Shown here piece by piece: positions 30,720-39,245 of a DNA stretch of 64,000 nucleotides (position 1 is the stretch's first letter; each line of letters begins with the position of its first letter). The translations under genes were made by a program, and so were the position numbers. The notes below the pieces were generated by a model, which saw only the letters and a list, made by a program, of their open reading frames with translations, was not told where the DNA came from and made no database searches. Origin of the DNA: Aureispira sp963837355 (GTDB lineage Bacteria; Bacteroidota; Bacteroidia; Chitinophagales; Saprospiraceae); assembly GCA_963837355.1 (NCBI GenBank), contig CAWIMY010000008.1, positions 372,001 through 436,000 of the forward strand, read 5' to 3'.

Positions 30720-32171
30720 ATGACTACCCTCTACTGGCTACGCAACGACTTGAGATTACACGACAACGAATGTTTACAATTGGCGATTCAACAGGAAAAG
30801 CCGTTGCTATTGGTTTATTGTTTTGATCTCCGACAGTTTGAGAGCTCTAAACTTAGGCTTTCGCAAAACAGGTTATTTGCGCTTTCATTTTTTATGTGAA
30901 ACGCTAGCCGAGTTGCGCAAAGCTTTGCAAGCTATTGGAGGGGATATTTTAATAGAGGTTGGTTTGCCCGAAGACGTGTTGCCTGTTTTGGTCGAAACCC
31001 ATCAAGTCAGCCAATTGTACTATCAAGAAGAAATAACAAGCGAGGAAACAGCCGTAGAAGGGGCCTTAACCGCGCGTTTAAAGGACAGTACCTGTACACT
31101 GCATCCCATTTGGGGGCTCACCCTCTACCACATCGCCGATGCCCCCTTTGTGCCTACAGAAACCCCACTCACCTCCAAGGCATTCCGCATTCAACTGACC
31201 AAACAAACGGAAGTTCGCCCTTTAATAGCAACGCCTACGCAACTGCCGCCAATGGTCGCTGTAGACGATTGGGGCATTTTGCCTACGGCCTAGAGATGGG
31301 GTATGCGGCTGCCGAAATTATTCCCACAGAACAGCAGTTTGTTCAGGGAGGGGAACGCGCAGGGCTGGCACGATTGGATTATTATACTTTTGAATCAGAA
31401 TTGGCTACGAGTTACAAGTGGACGCGCAACCGCTCCTTGGGAATGGATTACAGTTCTAAATTTTCGCCTTGGATGGCCTTGGGGAGCTTGTCTCCCCGCC
31501 AAATTTACTGGCAAGTCAAAGACTACGAAAAAAAGATCAAGAAGAACATCAGTACTTGGTGGTTGATTTTTGAAGTGGTTTGGCGCGATTACTTTAAGTA
31601 CAGCACTTTGCGCCACGGCAATAAAATATTTTTTGAAGGGGGGATAAAAGATCGGGAAGTCGATTGGCAATACGACGAGGACTTATTTGCACGCTGGCAA
31701 TGGGGCAATACAGGTATTCCTTTTGTAGATGCGCATATGCGTCAACTCCACCAAACGGGCTTTATGTCTAATCGGGGACGAGTCAATTGCGCGAGCTTTT
31801 TGACGCGCGATTACGAAATTGACTGGCGTTGGGGGGCGGCGTGGTTTGAAGCCCAATTGCTAGATTATGATGTGTGTAGCAATTGGATGAATTGGAACAC
31901 CCAAGCCACTGAAATTTGGTACACCAATCCAGTACACCAGTCTCTCAAATACGACAAGGAAGCTGCCTACGTCAAAAAATGGCTCCCCGAATTGCCAGCT
32001 ATCGAAAGTCCGTTAGTGATGGCACCGTGGCTTTTGCAGGAGTACGATTTACCTGCCGCCAATGGCTACCCAACACCAGTAGCCATTTATAAAAAATGGA
32101 CACGCTCTATTAACAACATCCGAAAAGCCCACGAAGCACAAGCCAGCGGCTCCAAGCCCTCCAAAAAATAA
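30720..32171 (+). pseudogene. DASH-type cryptochrome with two compensating frameshifts
   Basis: A photolyase/cryptochrome of the DASH group: flavin-dependent, binding MTHF or another antenna, repairing or sensing UV damage. The N-terminus reads MTTLYWLRNDLRLHDNECL (frame from 30720). At about 30847-30851 (TCTAAACTTA) the family sequence moves to the next frame (NLGFRKTGYLRFHFLCETLA), as if one A were inserted. At about 31284-31291 it returns to the first phase (GLEMGYAAAEIIPTEQQFVQ), as if one base were lost; otherwise a TAG at 31291 ends it. The C-terminal FAD domain is complete: LGMDYSSKFSPWMALGSLSP, WWLIFEVVWRDYFKY and SNRGRVNCASFLTRDYEIDW. It is either a recently inactivated gene or contains sequence errors. 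Confidence 0.85.
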
Positions 32172-32172
32172 G

Positions 32173-32661
32173 CTATCGCGGCGCTCCAAATACTTGTGTC
32201 CAGTATTTTCCACTAGTGGCCACGCCCATTTCTGTAAAGCCTTCATTCATGATATTTTTGCAATGGCCTTGGCTTTCTAACCATCCCTTGATGACGCTTT
32301 CTTCACTAGTGTATCCTTCGGCAATATTTTCTCCATAGGTGCGCCAACGATAGCCCGATTCGGTAACGCGGTCGCCAGGGTCAGAACCATTGCTGCCTCG
32401 GTGGCTCAACTTATCCTGCTCGCGCATGTCTTCACTGTGTTGCTGCGCCGTCGCTTCCAACAAATCATTCCAAGTAACTGCCGCGACAGGCGGATAGTAA
32501 GTGCTGCCACAATTACAGCCCGCCATACGCGCTTTGTTAACCAATTGTAGCAGTTGATTTTCTGCTACAGTAGCAGGGGTGTCTAGTGGGTTGGGGTCGG
32601 TACAACTGCTTACAGCGAGTAGTAAGAAGGACAGGCTGTAAAGTAGTTTGAATCTATACAT
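32173..32661 (-). CDS. CAP-domain (SCP/PR1-like) lipoprotein
   Basis: A secreted lipoprotein with one CAP domain. From the ATG at 32661, MYRFKLLYSLSFLLLAVSSC is a signal peptide ending in lipobox AVSSC. The CAP landmarks are all present: LVNKARMAG, QQHSEDMREQDKLSHRGSNG (with the conserved His), ENIAEGYTSEES and WLESQGHCKNIMNEGFTEMG. Bacterial CAP proteins are extracytoplasmic and mostly of unknown activity; some bind lipids or cell wall. The open frame runs 11 codons further upstream. It ends one base from the convergent cryptochrome stop, so the two genes nearly touch tail to tail. Confidence 0.88.
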   Translation of the reverse strand: MYRFKLLYSLSFLLLAVSSCTDPNPLDTPATVAENQLLQLVNKARMAGCNCGSTYYPPVAAVTWNDLLEATAQQHSEDMREQDKLSHRGSNGSDPGDRVTESGYRWRTYGENIAEGYTSEESVIKGWLESQGHCKNIMNEGFTEMGVATSGKYWTQVFGAPR

Positions 32662-32983
32662 TGAGTTGATTATTTTGGTAATAGAACAAGCCATCTATTC
32701 GAATAACCAATTTCCTCCAAAAAAGATTAACCCATTTTTTAAATTGTTTACCTCCAAAGGAACTATACCCTTAAGGAGAGCATTGTTAATTTATTATTTA
32801 AGCAAACTAAACGACCATCACCTTTACCGTCCATACTCAAACGCCTATTGCCCTGCTGTTTGCACACGCTCAATTTCCCTTGCTTGTTCATCTGTTCTCG
32901 CAAAGGCATCACTTCAAGATAAATACAGTGTCACAAAAGAGAAGCGCTACAAAGGTATGAAAATCAAAGTAATAAATTCTCGC

Positions 32984-33466
32984 TTATTTTTCTTCCTTTT
33001 CGCCTAAATCTGCAATAGAGTCAGGCCAGCCCGCGCGGTACTCGTCTCTTGTGTTTTTGTACTCCTTCGCCAATTTATCCGCCTCAGCAGAAGAATACAC
33101 TTTTTTAGCCTTATCAAAAAACTCTTTCTCTTCGTCTTTTAAATGGTGGTCTACTTGGTGGGCCAATTTTTTGAAGGTCATCAACCACGATGGTGAGCTC
33201 ATTTCTGTATCGCTCAACGCCCGAATGAGGTCGTCGATTTCGTGGTGCTCAGCCATGCCGTGACGGGCATCTTCTTGCATTTTATCTGTTTCAATGAGGG
33301 GGGCATAGAAGTGGCGCTCTTCGGCAACTTCGTGTACTTGAAGCTCTTTTTTGAGTTCCTGCCAAAGCTCTTGGCGCTCTTTGGTATCCCCTGAGGTTTC
33401 CAATAATTTACTGCACAATTCTCTTTGAATCTCGTGGTCTTTTTTGATAGCGGTATAAATACTCAT
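32984..33466 (-). CDS. hemerythrin HHE-domain protein
   Basis: A four-helix di-iron protein of the HHE (hemerythrin-like) family, about 160 residues from the ATG at 33466 (MSIYTAIKKDHEIQRELCSK). Likely iron ligands are the histidines and glutamates in KKDHEIQ, VHEVAEERHFYAPL, MAEHHEIDD and QVDHHLKDEEKEFF. Such proteins bind oxygen, nitric oxide or iron, or help in oxidative stress. A charged C-terminal tail (YKNTRDEYRAGWPDSIADLG) follows. The frame extends 19 codons further upstream without family sequence. The gene is single. Confidence 0.9.
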   Translation of the reverse strand: MSIYTAIKKDHEIQRELCSKLLETSGDTKERQELWQELKKELQVHEVAEERHFYAPLIETDKMQEDARHGMAEHHEIDDLIRALSDTEMSSPSWLMTFKKLAHQVDHHLKDEEKEFFDKAKKVYSSAEADKLAKEYKNTRDEYRAGWPDSIADLGEKEEK

Positions 33467-33712
33467 AGTGTTTTTTATTTTTTTAGAATGGCTGAAAATA
33501 AATAAGGGCAACGCCTTCGCCACAACGTTACTCTATAAGAGGTACATTATTAAGGGGGAAATTGTTCAATCGAGACAATAGCAAACAGATTTTGTAGAGT
33601 GTGCTTATTGGGGGAGAAAATTGGTACAAAAAGACTTAGAGTAGGGCTGGACAACAACTTATAGGCGTAGTAGCTGTTTAATTGTTGTTTGCGCACTATA
33701 AAAATAAGAACC

Positions 33713-34474
33713 ATGAGGAAGCTACAGCTAATTGTCTTTATACTTGTTCCCTTAGTTAATTTTGGGGTGCAGTTATTTTATCCCTCTGCCTTTGACGACG
33801 ACCCAACGGTACTGATTCAGCCAGCAGGCTATGCTTTCTCTATTTGGGGGCTTATTTTTTTGGGAATGCTCATTTACAGCGTCTTTCAATTAAAAATGGA
33901 GCGGGTAGAGTCGCCGCATTTGGATTTGGCGACTAAGGCGGCTATTTCAGCAGGAATTGCCTCGATTGCCTTTGTGCCGATTTCTTATACTGATCTACAA
34001 TGGTTGGGGTGGTTGAATATTATTTGGCACTTGGTATCGCTAATTGTCTTATATCGTGCCTTATACCAACAGGTACAGCTAGAACCAGACCCCAAAACAC
34101 ACTGGTATTATCTACCAACACAGCTCTACTTAGGCTGGATTTCGGCTGCCACAGCGGTGGCTACAGGGTTGATGTTGCGCGATACTTTTGGAGTCGCTTT
34201 TGAGATGGTGATAGAAGTGTATATAACGGTTGGCGTGATTGCCGCGTTGATCGGAGTGGCTTTATGGATCAGTACTAAGGGTGGACAAGTCGTCAGTTTG
34301 ACGATTGTATGGGCGCTAGGAGGATTAATTGTCGAGAATCAAGCGTATACGCCCATTGTCTATGCGTGCATTGGTGGAATGGTTTTAATTGTAGGGGCGG
34401 TAATTTACAGCTTTAGCCAAGGCAAGCAATTGTTCGACCAACAAATTCATCGGATTACGCCGCAGACGGTGTAG
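33713..34474 (+). CDS. TspO/MBR-like (tryptophan-rich sensory) membrane protein
   Basis: A 254-residue protein with about eight hydrophobic helices. The early segment QPAGYAFSIWGLIFLGMLIY matches the 'P-x-G-x-x-F-x-x-x-W-x-x-I/L-y' pattern of TspO/MBR proteins, and Trp residues recur in DLQWLGWLNIIWHL and HWYYLPTQLYLGWISAATAV. It is longer than classic TspO (about 160 residues) and belongs to the longer bacterial variant annotated as tryptophan-rich sensory protein. TspO binds porphyrins and regulates stress responses; whether this variant does is unknown. I start at the ATG at 33713. A perfect terminator follows. Confidence 0.7.
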   Translation: MRKLQLIVFILVPLVNFGVQLFYPSAFDDDPTVLIQPAGYAFSIWGLIFLGMLIYSVFQLKMERVESPHLDLATKAAISAGIASIAFVPISYTDLQWLGWLNIIWHLVSLIVLYRALYQQVQLEPDPKTHWYYLPTQLYLGWISAATAVATGLMLRDTFGVAFEMVIEVYITVGVIAALIGVALWISTKGGQVVSLTIVWALGGLIVENQAYTPIVYACIGGMVLIVGAVIYSFSQGKQLFDQQIHRITPQTV

Positions 34475-34505
34475 CGATTAGTAAGCAAGATCGCTTAAAA
34501 AATAA

Positions 34506-34538
34506 GTCGCCCTACTCTCCATTGGAAAGTAGGGCGAC
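34506..34538. terminator. terminator hairpin between convergent genes
   Basis: GTCGCCCTACT pairs with AGTAGGGCGAC (11 bp) and extends weakly into the loop. It is located 31 bases after the TspO-like gene and 52 before the end of the DUF1295 gene. Confidence 0.75.
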
Positions 34539-34590
34539 ACTTGTTTAGCAGAGCGCTAACTGCTCCATTATTGATAGGAAAAAAGCCACT

Positions 34591-35514
34591 TTACTTGCGT
34601 CCAATCAAGGGCCAAAAGCGCGGTACGGTGTTTTGATAGTCTTTGTAAGCAGGGTATTTCTCTGTGGTAATGGATTCCGAGAAATCGGAGCTACTTTTGA
34701 AAAGAATGAGCAAGAGCAGACTGCCTGCAACACTCCAATTGAGCCATTGCCCCGTAGCGACCACACTAAACAGATAAAAGACAATCCAAATGGCTTGTTC
34801 GGCCATGTAGTTGGGATGGCGAACCAAGCCCCAAAGTCCTGTACGAACAAAGCCATGTTGGTATTCGCCGAGCTCTTCTTGAGCATTGATGCGGCGGTAT
34901 TTTTCGGTTTGAAAAACCCATTGTTGTTGATCGGCTAGGGTTTCGATCACCACCAAGAAAACAAAGGCAGCCGCTAGCACATAATCTGCCCAAATTAAGC
35001 CCTCAGGAGCGGCCTCATCTAGACCTGTAAGAATGGGTAAGGTGAACAAGTAAATCAAGGTCATTTGATAGCCGCAGATAAAAAAGAAATTAAACAACGA
35101 CCAAACCCAAGCACGTTCAAAGCCGGGTTTTTGTTGTAACACCGACCAGCGGTAATCTTCATCACCTGTCCAAAATTTCCACGAGTAGCCTCCGCGCCGC
35201 CCAAAGTTGAGCGTCAAGCGAATACCCCAAATACTGACCAAAATAGCCATCAACACCATGCGCGGATCCCAATTGGCCCCCGCAGCAATGTACCAAGCGT
35301 AAGCCAGTGGAGCTAAACTCCACACTTTATCGACTTGGCTATAGTTCTTTGTCAGCTCTCCCAAAATAAAACAGGTCAAGGCTAAGCCCAATAGGATATA
35401 GCTGCTTTCTATTAGCAATTCCCATTGTAAGGCACTCAAATCAGTACCATAATAAAACGAAACATAAGGGACAACTATAAGGGTAAAGAGTAAGATCGTA
35501 GCAGTTACTAGCAT
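34591..35514 (-). CDS. DUF1295-family membrane protein
   Basis: A multi-span membrane protein related to isoprenylcysteine methyltransferase and steroid 5-alpha-reductase. Family signatures are VDKVWSLAPLAYAWYIA, RLTLNFGRRGGYSWKFWTGD, and near the C-terminus LWGLVRHPNYMAEQAIW, the ICMT-like 'RHPNY' motif that contacts the cofactor or substrate. The family's activity in bacteria is not established; reductase or methyltransferase action on lipids is likely. I start at the ATG at 35514 (MLVTATILLFTLIVV); the frame runs 20 codons further upstream. Hairpins lie on both sides of the gene, so it is a single transcription unit. Confidence 0.87.
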   Translation of the reverse strand: MLVTATILLFTLIVVPYVSFYYGTDLSALQWELLIESSYILLGLALTCFILGELTKNYSQVDKVWSLAPLAYAWYIAAGANWDPRMVLMAILVSIWGIRLTLNFGRRGGYSWKFWTGDEDYRWSVLQQKPGFERAWVWSLFNFFFICGYQMTLIYLFTLPILTGLDEAAPEGLIWADYVLAAAFVFLVVIETLADQQQWVFQTEKYRRINAQEELGEYQHGFVRTGLWGLVRHPNYMAEQAIWIVFYLFSVVATGQWLNWSVAGSLLLLILFKSSSDFSESITTEKYPAYKDYQNTVPRFWPLIGRK

Positions 35515-35601
35515 AGGAAAAATACAACAGTTGGTTAAAAAATCGTAAGATAGTATAGACGACAAGATACACAAAAAATAGAAATTTTCCCCACAGCAAA
35601 A

Positions 35602-35630
35602 AGCCCTTCCAAACTTGTTTTGGAAGGGCT
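35602..35630 (-). terminator. terminator of der
   Basis: AGCCCTTCCAAA and TTTGGAAGGGCT form a 12-bp stem (loop CTTGT). It is placed 38 bases after the der stop and is preceded on the plus strand by an A-run, giving T residues on the minus strand. Confidence 0.8.
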
Positions 35631-35667
35631 GAAAATCGTTGTAGCTTATTATAAAAAGCTATTACTC

Positions 35668-36972
35668 TTACTTTTGTCTAAAGAAAAACGCAATGGGCGA
35701 GCCTGTAAAATTAAAGCGTTCGCGGAAGCGGTTTTCCAGATAATTGCGATAAGGTTCCTTAATCTGTTTGGGATAATTACAAAACAGCGCAAAGGAAGGA
35801 TAAGGCGTGTGAATCTGCGTCGCGTATTTGATGCTGATAAAGTGTCCTCGGTGGGGTGGTGGTGGATGAGCGGCTACGATTTCTTGCACAAACTCATTGA
35901 GTTTGGAAGTGGTAATTCGCGTTGAGCGATTTTCATACACTTCTAAGGCTACTTCAATGGCTTTGAAAATACGTTGCTTTTCTAACACAGAAATAAACAG
36001 AATCGGCACATCTGAGAACGGAGCAATCCGCTCACGGATTTTATCTTCCAAATCACGCGCGGTATTGGTTTCTTTAGAACCGACTAAATCCCACTTGTTG
36101 ACCAAAATGACAACGCCTTTGTTGTTTTTGATGGCCAAACGGAAGATATTCAAATCCTGTCCTTCGATTCCCTTGGTCGCATCCAACATCAAAATACAGA
36201 CATCGGCATTCTCTAGAGAACGCACCGCACGCATGACCGAGTAAAATTCTAAATCTTCTTGGACATTTTTTTTCTTGCGCAATCCCGCAGTATCAATCAA
36301 CAAAAATTCCTTGCCAAACTTACTGTACTTGGCGTGAACACTATCGCGAGTAGTGCCCGCAATATCCGTCACAATACTCCGCTCTTCTTCCAACAGTGCG
36401 TTGGTGAACGAAGATTTCCCTGCATTGGGGCGGCCTACAATTACAAATTTGGGCAAATCGTCCTCTATTAAGTCATTCTTAGGCAGCGAATTGACTACTT
36501 CATCTAGCAAGTCGCCCGTGCCACTACCTGAATTGGAAGAAACAGGGAATAGCTGTTCAAAACCCAAGGACCAAAATTCGTGGGCATCCAAGTGGCGCGC
36601 ACTGTTATCTACCTTGTTGACGACTAGCAAAATTTTCTTGCCAGAGCGGTGTAAGATTTCGGCTAAGTGCTCATCTAAATCGGTTACACCTGTGCTTACA
36701 TCGACCAAAAATAGGATGAGGTTGGCTTCTTCGATCGCCATATGTACTTGGCCGCGAATGGCCGCTGCAAAATCATCTTCTGAATCGCCGATAAAACCAC
36801 CGGTATCTACCAACATGAAAGACTGACCGTTCCATTCTGAGGAGCCGTATTGACGGTCACGAGTTACCCCGCTTACGTTGTCAACAATAGCTTTACGCAT
36901 GCCAATCATCCGATTGAAAAAAGTCGATTTGCCGACATTGGGGCGGCCTACAATTGCCACTACATTACCCAT
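35668..36972 (-). CDS. der: ribosome-assembly GTPase Der (EngA)
   Basis: Der is an essential GTPase with two tandem G domains and a KH-like C-terminal domain; it acts in assembly of the 50S ribosomal subunit. Both P-loops are present (GRPNVGKS near residue 8 and GRPNAGKS near 182), with DTGG/DTAG switch motifs and NKVD/NKWD base-recognition motifs. The first domain ends in VSSNSGSGTGDLLD. The KH-like part includes PPPHRGHFISIKYATQIHTP and YPSFALFCNYPKQIKEPYRN. At 434 residues it has the normal length. A terminator follows. The gene stands alone. Confidence 0.97.
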   Translation of the reverse strand: MGNVVAIVGRPNVGKSTFFNRMIGMRKAIVDNVSGVTRDRQYGSSEWNGQSFMLVDTGGFIGDSEDDFAAAIRGQVHMAIEEANLILFLVDVSTGVTDLDEHLAEILHRSGKKILLVVNKVDNSARHLDAHEFWSLGFEQLFPVSSNSGSGTGDLLDEVVNSLPKNDLIEDDLPKFVIVGRPNAGKSSFTNALLEEERSIVTDIAGTTRDSVHAKYSKFGKEFLLIDTAGLRKKKNVQEDLEFYSVMRAVRSLENADVCILMLDATKGIEGQDLNIFRLAIKNNKGVVILVNKWDLVGSKETNTARDLEDKIRERIAPFSDVPILFISVLEKQRIFKAIEVALEVYENRSTRITTSKLNEFVQEIVAAHPPPPHRGHFISIKYATQIHTPYPSFALFCNYPKQIKEPYRNYLENRFRERFNFTGSPIAFFFRQK

Positions 36973-37021
36973 GGTTGCAAAATTTAAAAGGTATCATTAA
37001 ATAGATCAAAGAACAACACAA

Positions 37022-37058
37022 AAAAGGCCATTTCGAACCGTGTTCGGAATGGCCTTTT
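37022..37058 (-). terminator. terminator of rplU-rpmA
   Basis: AAAAGGCCATTTCGAAC and GTTCGGAATGGCCTTTT form a long stem (one mismatch, loop CGTG) just downstream of rpmA. A and T runs at its base make it usable in both directions. Confidence 0.85.
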
Positions 37059-37076
37059 AGGTTATTCTTTCTAACG

Positions 37077-37325
37077 TTACACAATGTGTACGAATGTACG
37101 GTTGTTGTAACCTTTCTTGAATTCTACGGTGCCATCTTTTAGCGCAAAGATCGTATGATCTTTACCTAAACCTACGCCGTTGCCTGGGTGGTACTTCGTA
37201 CCACGTTGGCGGATGATGATGTTTCCAGCGATAGCGGATTGTCCGCCGAACAATTTAACCCCGAGGCGATTGCTTCTAGAGTCACGTCCATTATCCGTAC
37301 TACCTGCACCTTTCTTATGAGCCAT
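37077..37325 (-). CDS. rpmA: 50S ribosomal protein L27
   Basis: An 82-residue ribosomal protein bL27 beginning MAHKKGAGSTDNGRDSRSNR, the family's N-terminus that reaches towards the peptidyl-transferase centre. IIIRQRGTKYHPGNGVGLGK is the other hallmark. There is no N-terminal cleavable extension as found in Firmicutes. It lies 54 bases after rplU in the classic rplU-rpmA operon and is followed by a terminator. Confidence 0.98.
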   Translation of the reverse strand: MAHKKGAGSTDNGRDSRSNRLGVKLFGGQSAIAGNIIIRQRGTKYHPGNGVGLGKDHTIFALKDGTVEFKKGYNNRTFVHIV

Positions 37326-37379
37326 AATTTATACTTTTTTATAAGTTCTTGACTTAAATGAATTAAGTAAGCGTGGGCA

Positions 37380-37685
37380 TTACAGAATGCTGTCCACTTT
37401 AATTTTTGTGAATTGCTGACGGTGACCGTTCTTGCGACGGTATCCTTTGCGGCGTTTTTTCTTGAACACGATGACTTTGTCACCTTTTACTTGTTCAAGG
37501 ACAGTTGTCTCAACTGTTGCAGCCACGGTCGGAATACCTACCTGGAAGTCTCCTTCCTTCGCTACGAGGAGTACTTTGTCAAAAGTAACTTTATCACCCT
37601 CAGCAGCTTCTAAGCGATGTACGAAGATTTCTTGCCCTTCGCTCACTTTGAACTGTTGTCCTTTAATTTCTACTATTGCGTACAT
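37380..37685 (-). CDS. rplU: 50S ribosomal protein L21
   Basis: Ribosomal protein bL21, 101 residues, an early-assembling 50S protein contacting 23S rRNA. MYAIVEIKGQQFKVSEGQEI at the start and KGDKVIVFKKKRRKGYRRKN with GHRQQFTKIKV near the end are standard family blocks. First gene of the rplU-rpmA operon. The promoter must lie in the 290-base gap up to the divergent gene at 37975; I cannot point to it. Confidence 0.98.
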   Translation of the reverse strand: MYAIVEIKGQQFKVSEGQEIFVHRLEAAEGDKVTFDKVLLVAKEGDFQVGIPTVAATVETTVLEQVKGDKVIVFKKKRRKGYRRKNGHRQQFTKIKVDSIL

Positions 37686-37974
37686 TTTTTTAATTAGATT
37701 GTTGTCTACAAATCACAAATTCGGTTGGCGAAGATAAGAAGATTATAAACGCTGTGCAAGGAATAGCTTTATAAATCTCTATTTTTTATCAAAAAAGATG
37801 ACAGGATAGGGATAGATTATGGCAGAATAGCAGGCTGTTAGCGTCTATAAATACGAGGTGATTGTAGTTTTATGGCGGTTATCTAGTAGAGATTGTGTAT
37901 TTTACAGGACAATTCCCCAAGGGCGTTGTATTTTCTAACGTTCAATTTTTTTACCACTATTCAAACCAAAAACT

Positions 37975-39141
37975 ATGAGACAAGTTTACAGCTCCCTTTT
38001 TTGTTGTCTTTTATTATCCTTTGGCGCTCAAGCGCAAATTAATTATACCAGCAATAGTTTTCCTGTAGCAGGGGATGTATTGGTGGTGGCTACAGCAGAA
38101 GATTCCACGGTAGTGGTAACACCTGCCAGTTCTACGGCACAAGCATGGGATTTTTCGCAGCTCATTGCTCTCAATACGCGCCGCGACACCCTACAAGCGG
38201 CTTCTGATGGAGCCAATTTTTTAGATTTTCCTACAACTGATATTTTACTCCCTGCTATTGGCAACCTTGGCGTGGCGTATACCGAAGTATCCACGACCGC
38301 CATTACTAGTGTGGGCGGTGGCATTGAGTTGTTTGGATTGTCTTTTGTGAATGCTTATACGAATACACACATTCGCCAAACGGCTCCCTTAACTTACAAC
38401 GATGCCGATAGCGATGATTATGCATTTCGTTTTACCGAGCACATTGATAGTGTGCCTTTTTTGCGTCAACTGATTGACTCTTTAGCGGGGCAAATTCAAA
38501 TTGGGTCTATCCAGATTGATCCCGATTCTATTCGTTTAAAATTAGATGGCACAGACAGCCGTTTGATTGATGCTTGGGGAACGTGCGCTTTGGCTGATAG
38601 CACTTACGAGGTTTTGCGCCAGCGGGTAACCAGCACCTTTAGTGTTGGAATAGAGGTCAGTGCAAATCTTCCTTTTGTAGGTGTACAATGGATTGATTTA
38701 ACCGCTTTTATCCAATTGCCTTTTCCTACTACAGGGACGATTGTTCGCTATGATTTTCTAGCGGAAAATATCAAACAACCTCTGGTTAGCTTGACGATGG
38801 ACAGCGCTCAAACCAATGTAGAAAGCATCGAATACATGGATACTACTTATGCGATTGACAACGCCATTCAATATTTAACGTACGGGATTGATGCTCAGGT
38901 TTATCCCAATCCTGCACAAGAGTATTTTTCGGTGCAAGTTGAATTAGCTGCTATTCCTGTGGATGGGTACACGTTGCGGATTGTTGATCCCTTGGGCCGT
39001 TTAGTAAAGCAAGAAACAGCGATTCGTCAAGAGCTACACCAAGTCAAAACAACCGAGTTGACTAACGGACATTACTTATTAATGTTACAAGATCCAAAAG
39101 GACAGTTGATTTATCGTCAAGGGCTAACGATACAGCGTTAA
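37975..39141 (+). CDS. secreted T9SS cargo protein (type A sorting domain)
   Basis: A 388-residue surface or secreted protein of unknown activity. A signal peptide (MRQVYSSLFCCLLLSFGAQA) is followed by a beta-rich body. The last 85 residues are a type A C-terminal sorting domain of the type IX secretion system: VYPNPAQEYFSVQVEL, YTLRIVDPLGRLVKQE and the final LTNGHYLLMLQDPKGQLIYR. The sorting domain directs the protein across the outer membrane. The body (DVLVVATAEDSTVVVTPASS...) matches nothing I can name. The gene stands alone and has a terminator. Confidence 0.87.
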   Translation: MRQVYSSLFCCLLLSFGAQAQINYTSNSFPVAGDVLVVATAEDSTVVVTPASSTAQAWDFSQLIALNTRRDTLQAASDGANFLDFPTTDILLPAIGNLGVAYTEVSTTAITSVGGGIELFGLSFVNAYTNTHIRQTAPLTYNDADSDDYAFRFTEHIDSVPFLRQLIDSLAGQIQIGSIQIDPDSIRLKLDGTDSRLIDAWGTCALADSTYEVLRQRVTSTFSVGIEVSANLPFVGVQWIDLTAFIQLPFPTTGTIVRYDFLAENIKQPLVSLTMDSAQTNVESIEYMDTTYAIDNAIQYLTYGIDAQVYPNPAQEYFSVQVELAAIPVDGYTLRIVDPLGRLVKQETAIRQELHQVKTTELTNGHYLLMLQDPKGQLIYRQGLTIQR

Positions 39142-39184
39142 GGACAAGGAATTTCTGTCAATAAAAACGATTACAAAAAGTATA

Positions 39185-39221
39185 AAAAAAGGTAGAACGC
39201 ACAGAGCATTCTACCTTTTTA
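39185..39221. terminator. terminator hairpin between convergent genes
   Basis: AAAAAGGTAGAA pairs with the later ATTCTACCTTTTT segment (G-T allowed). It lies between the T9SS cargo gene and recQ, usable from both sides. Confidence 0.75.
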
Positions 39222-39245
39222 AAGTTGAATAGGTTTCTAAAAAGC

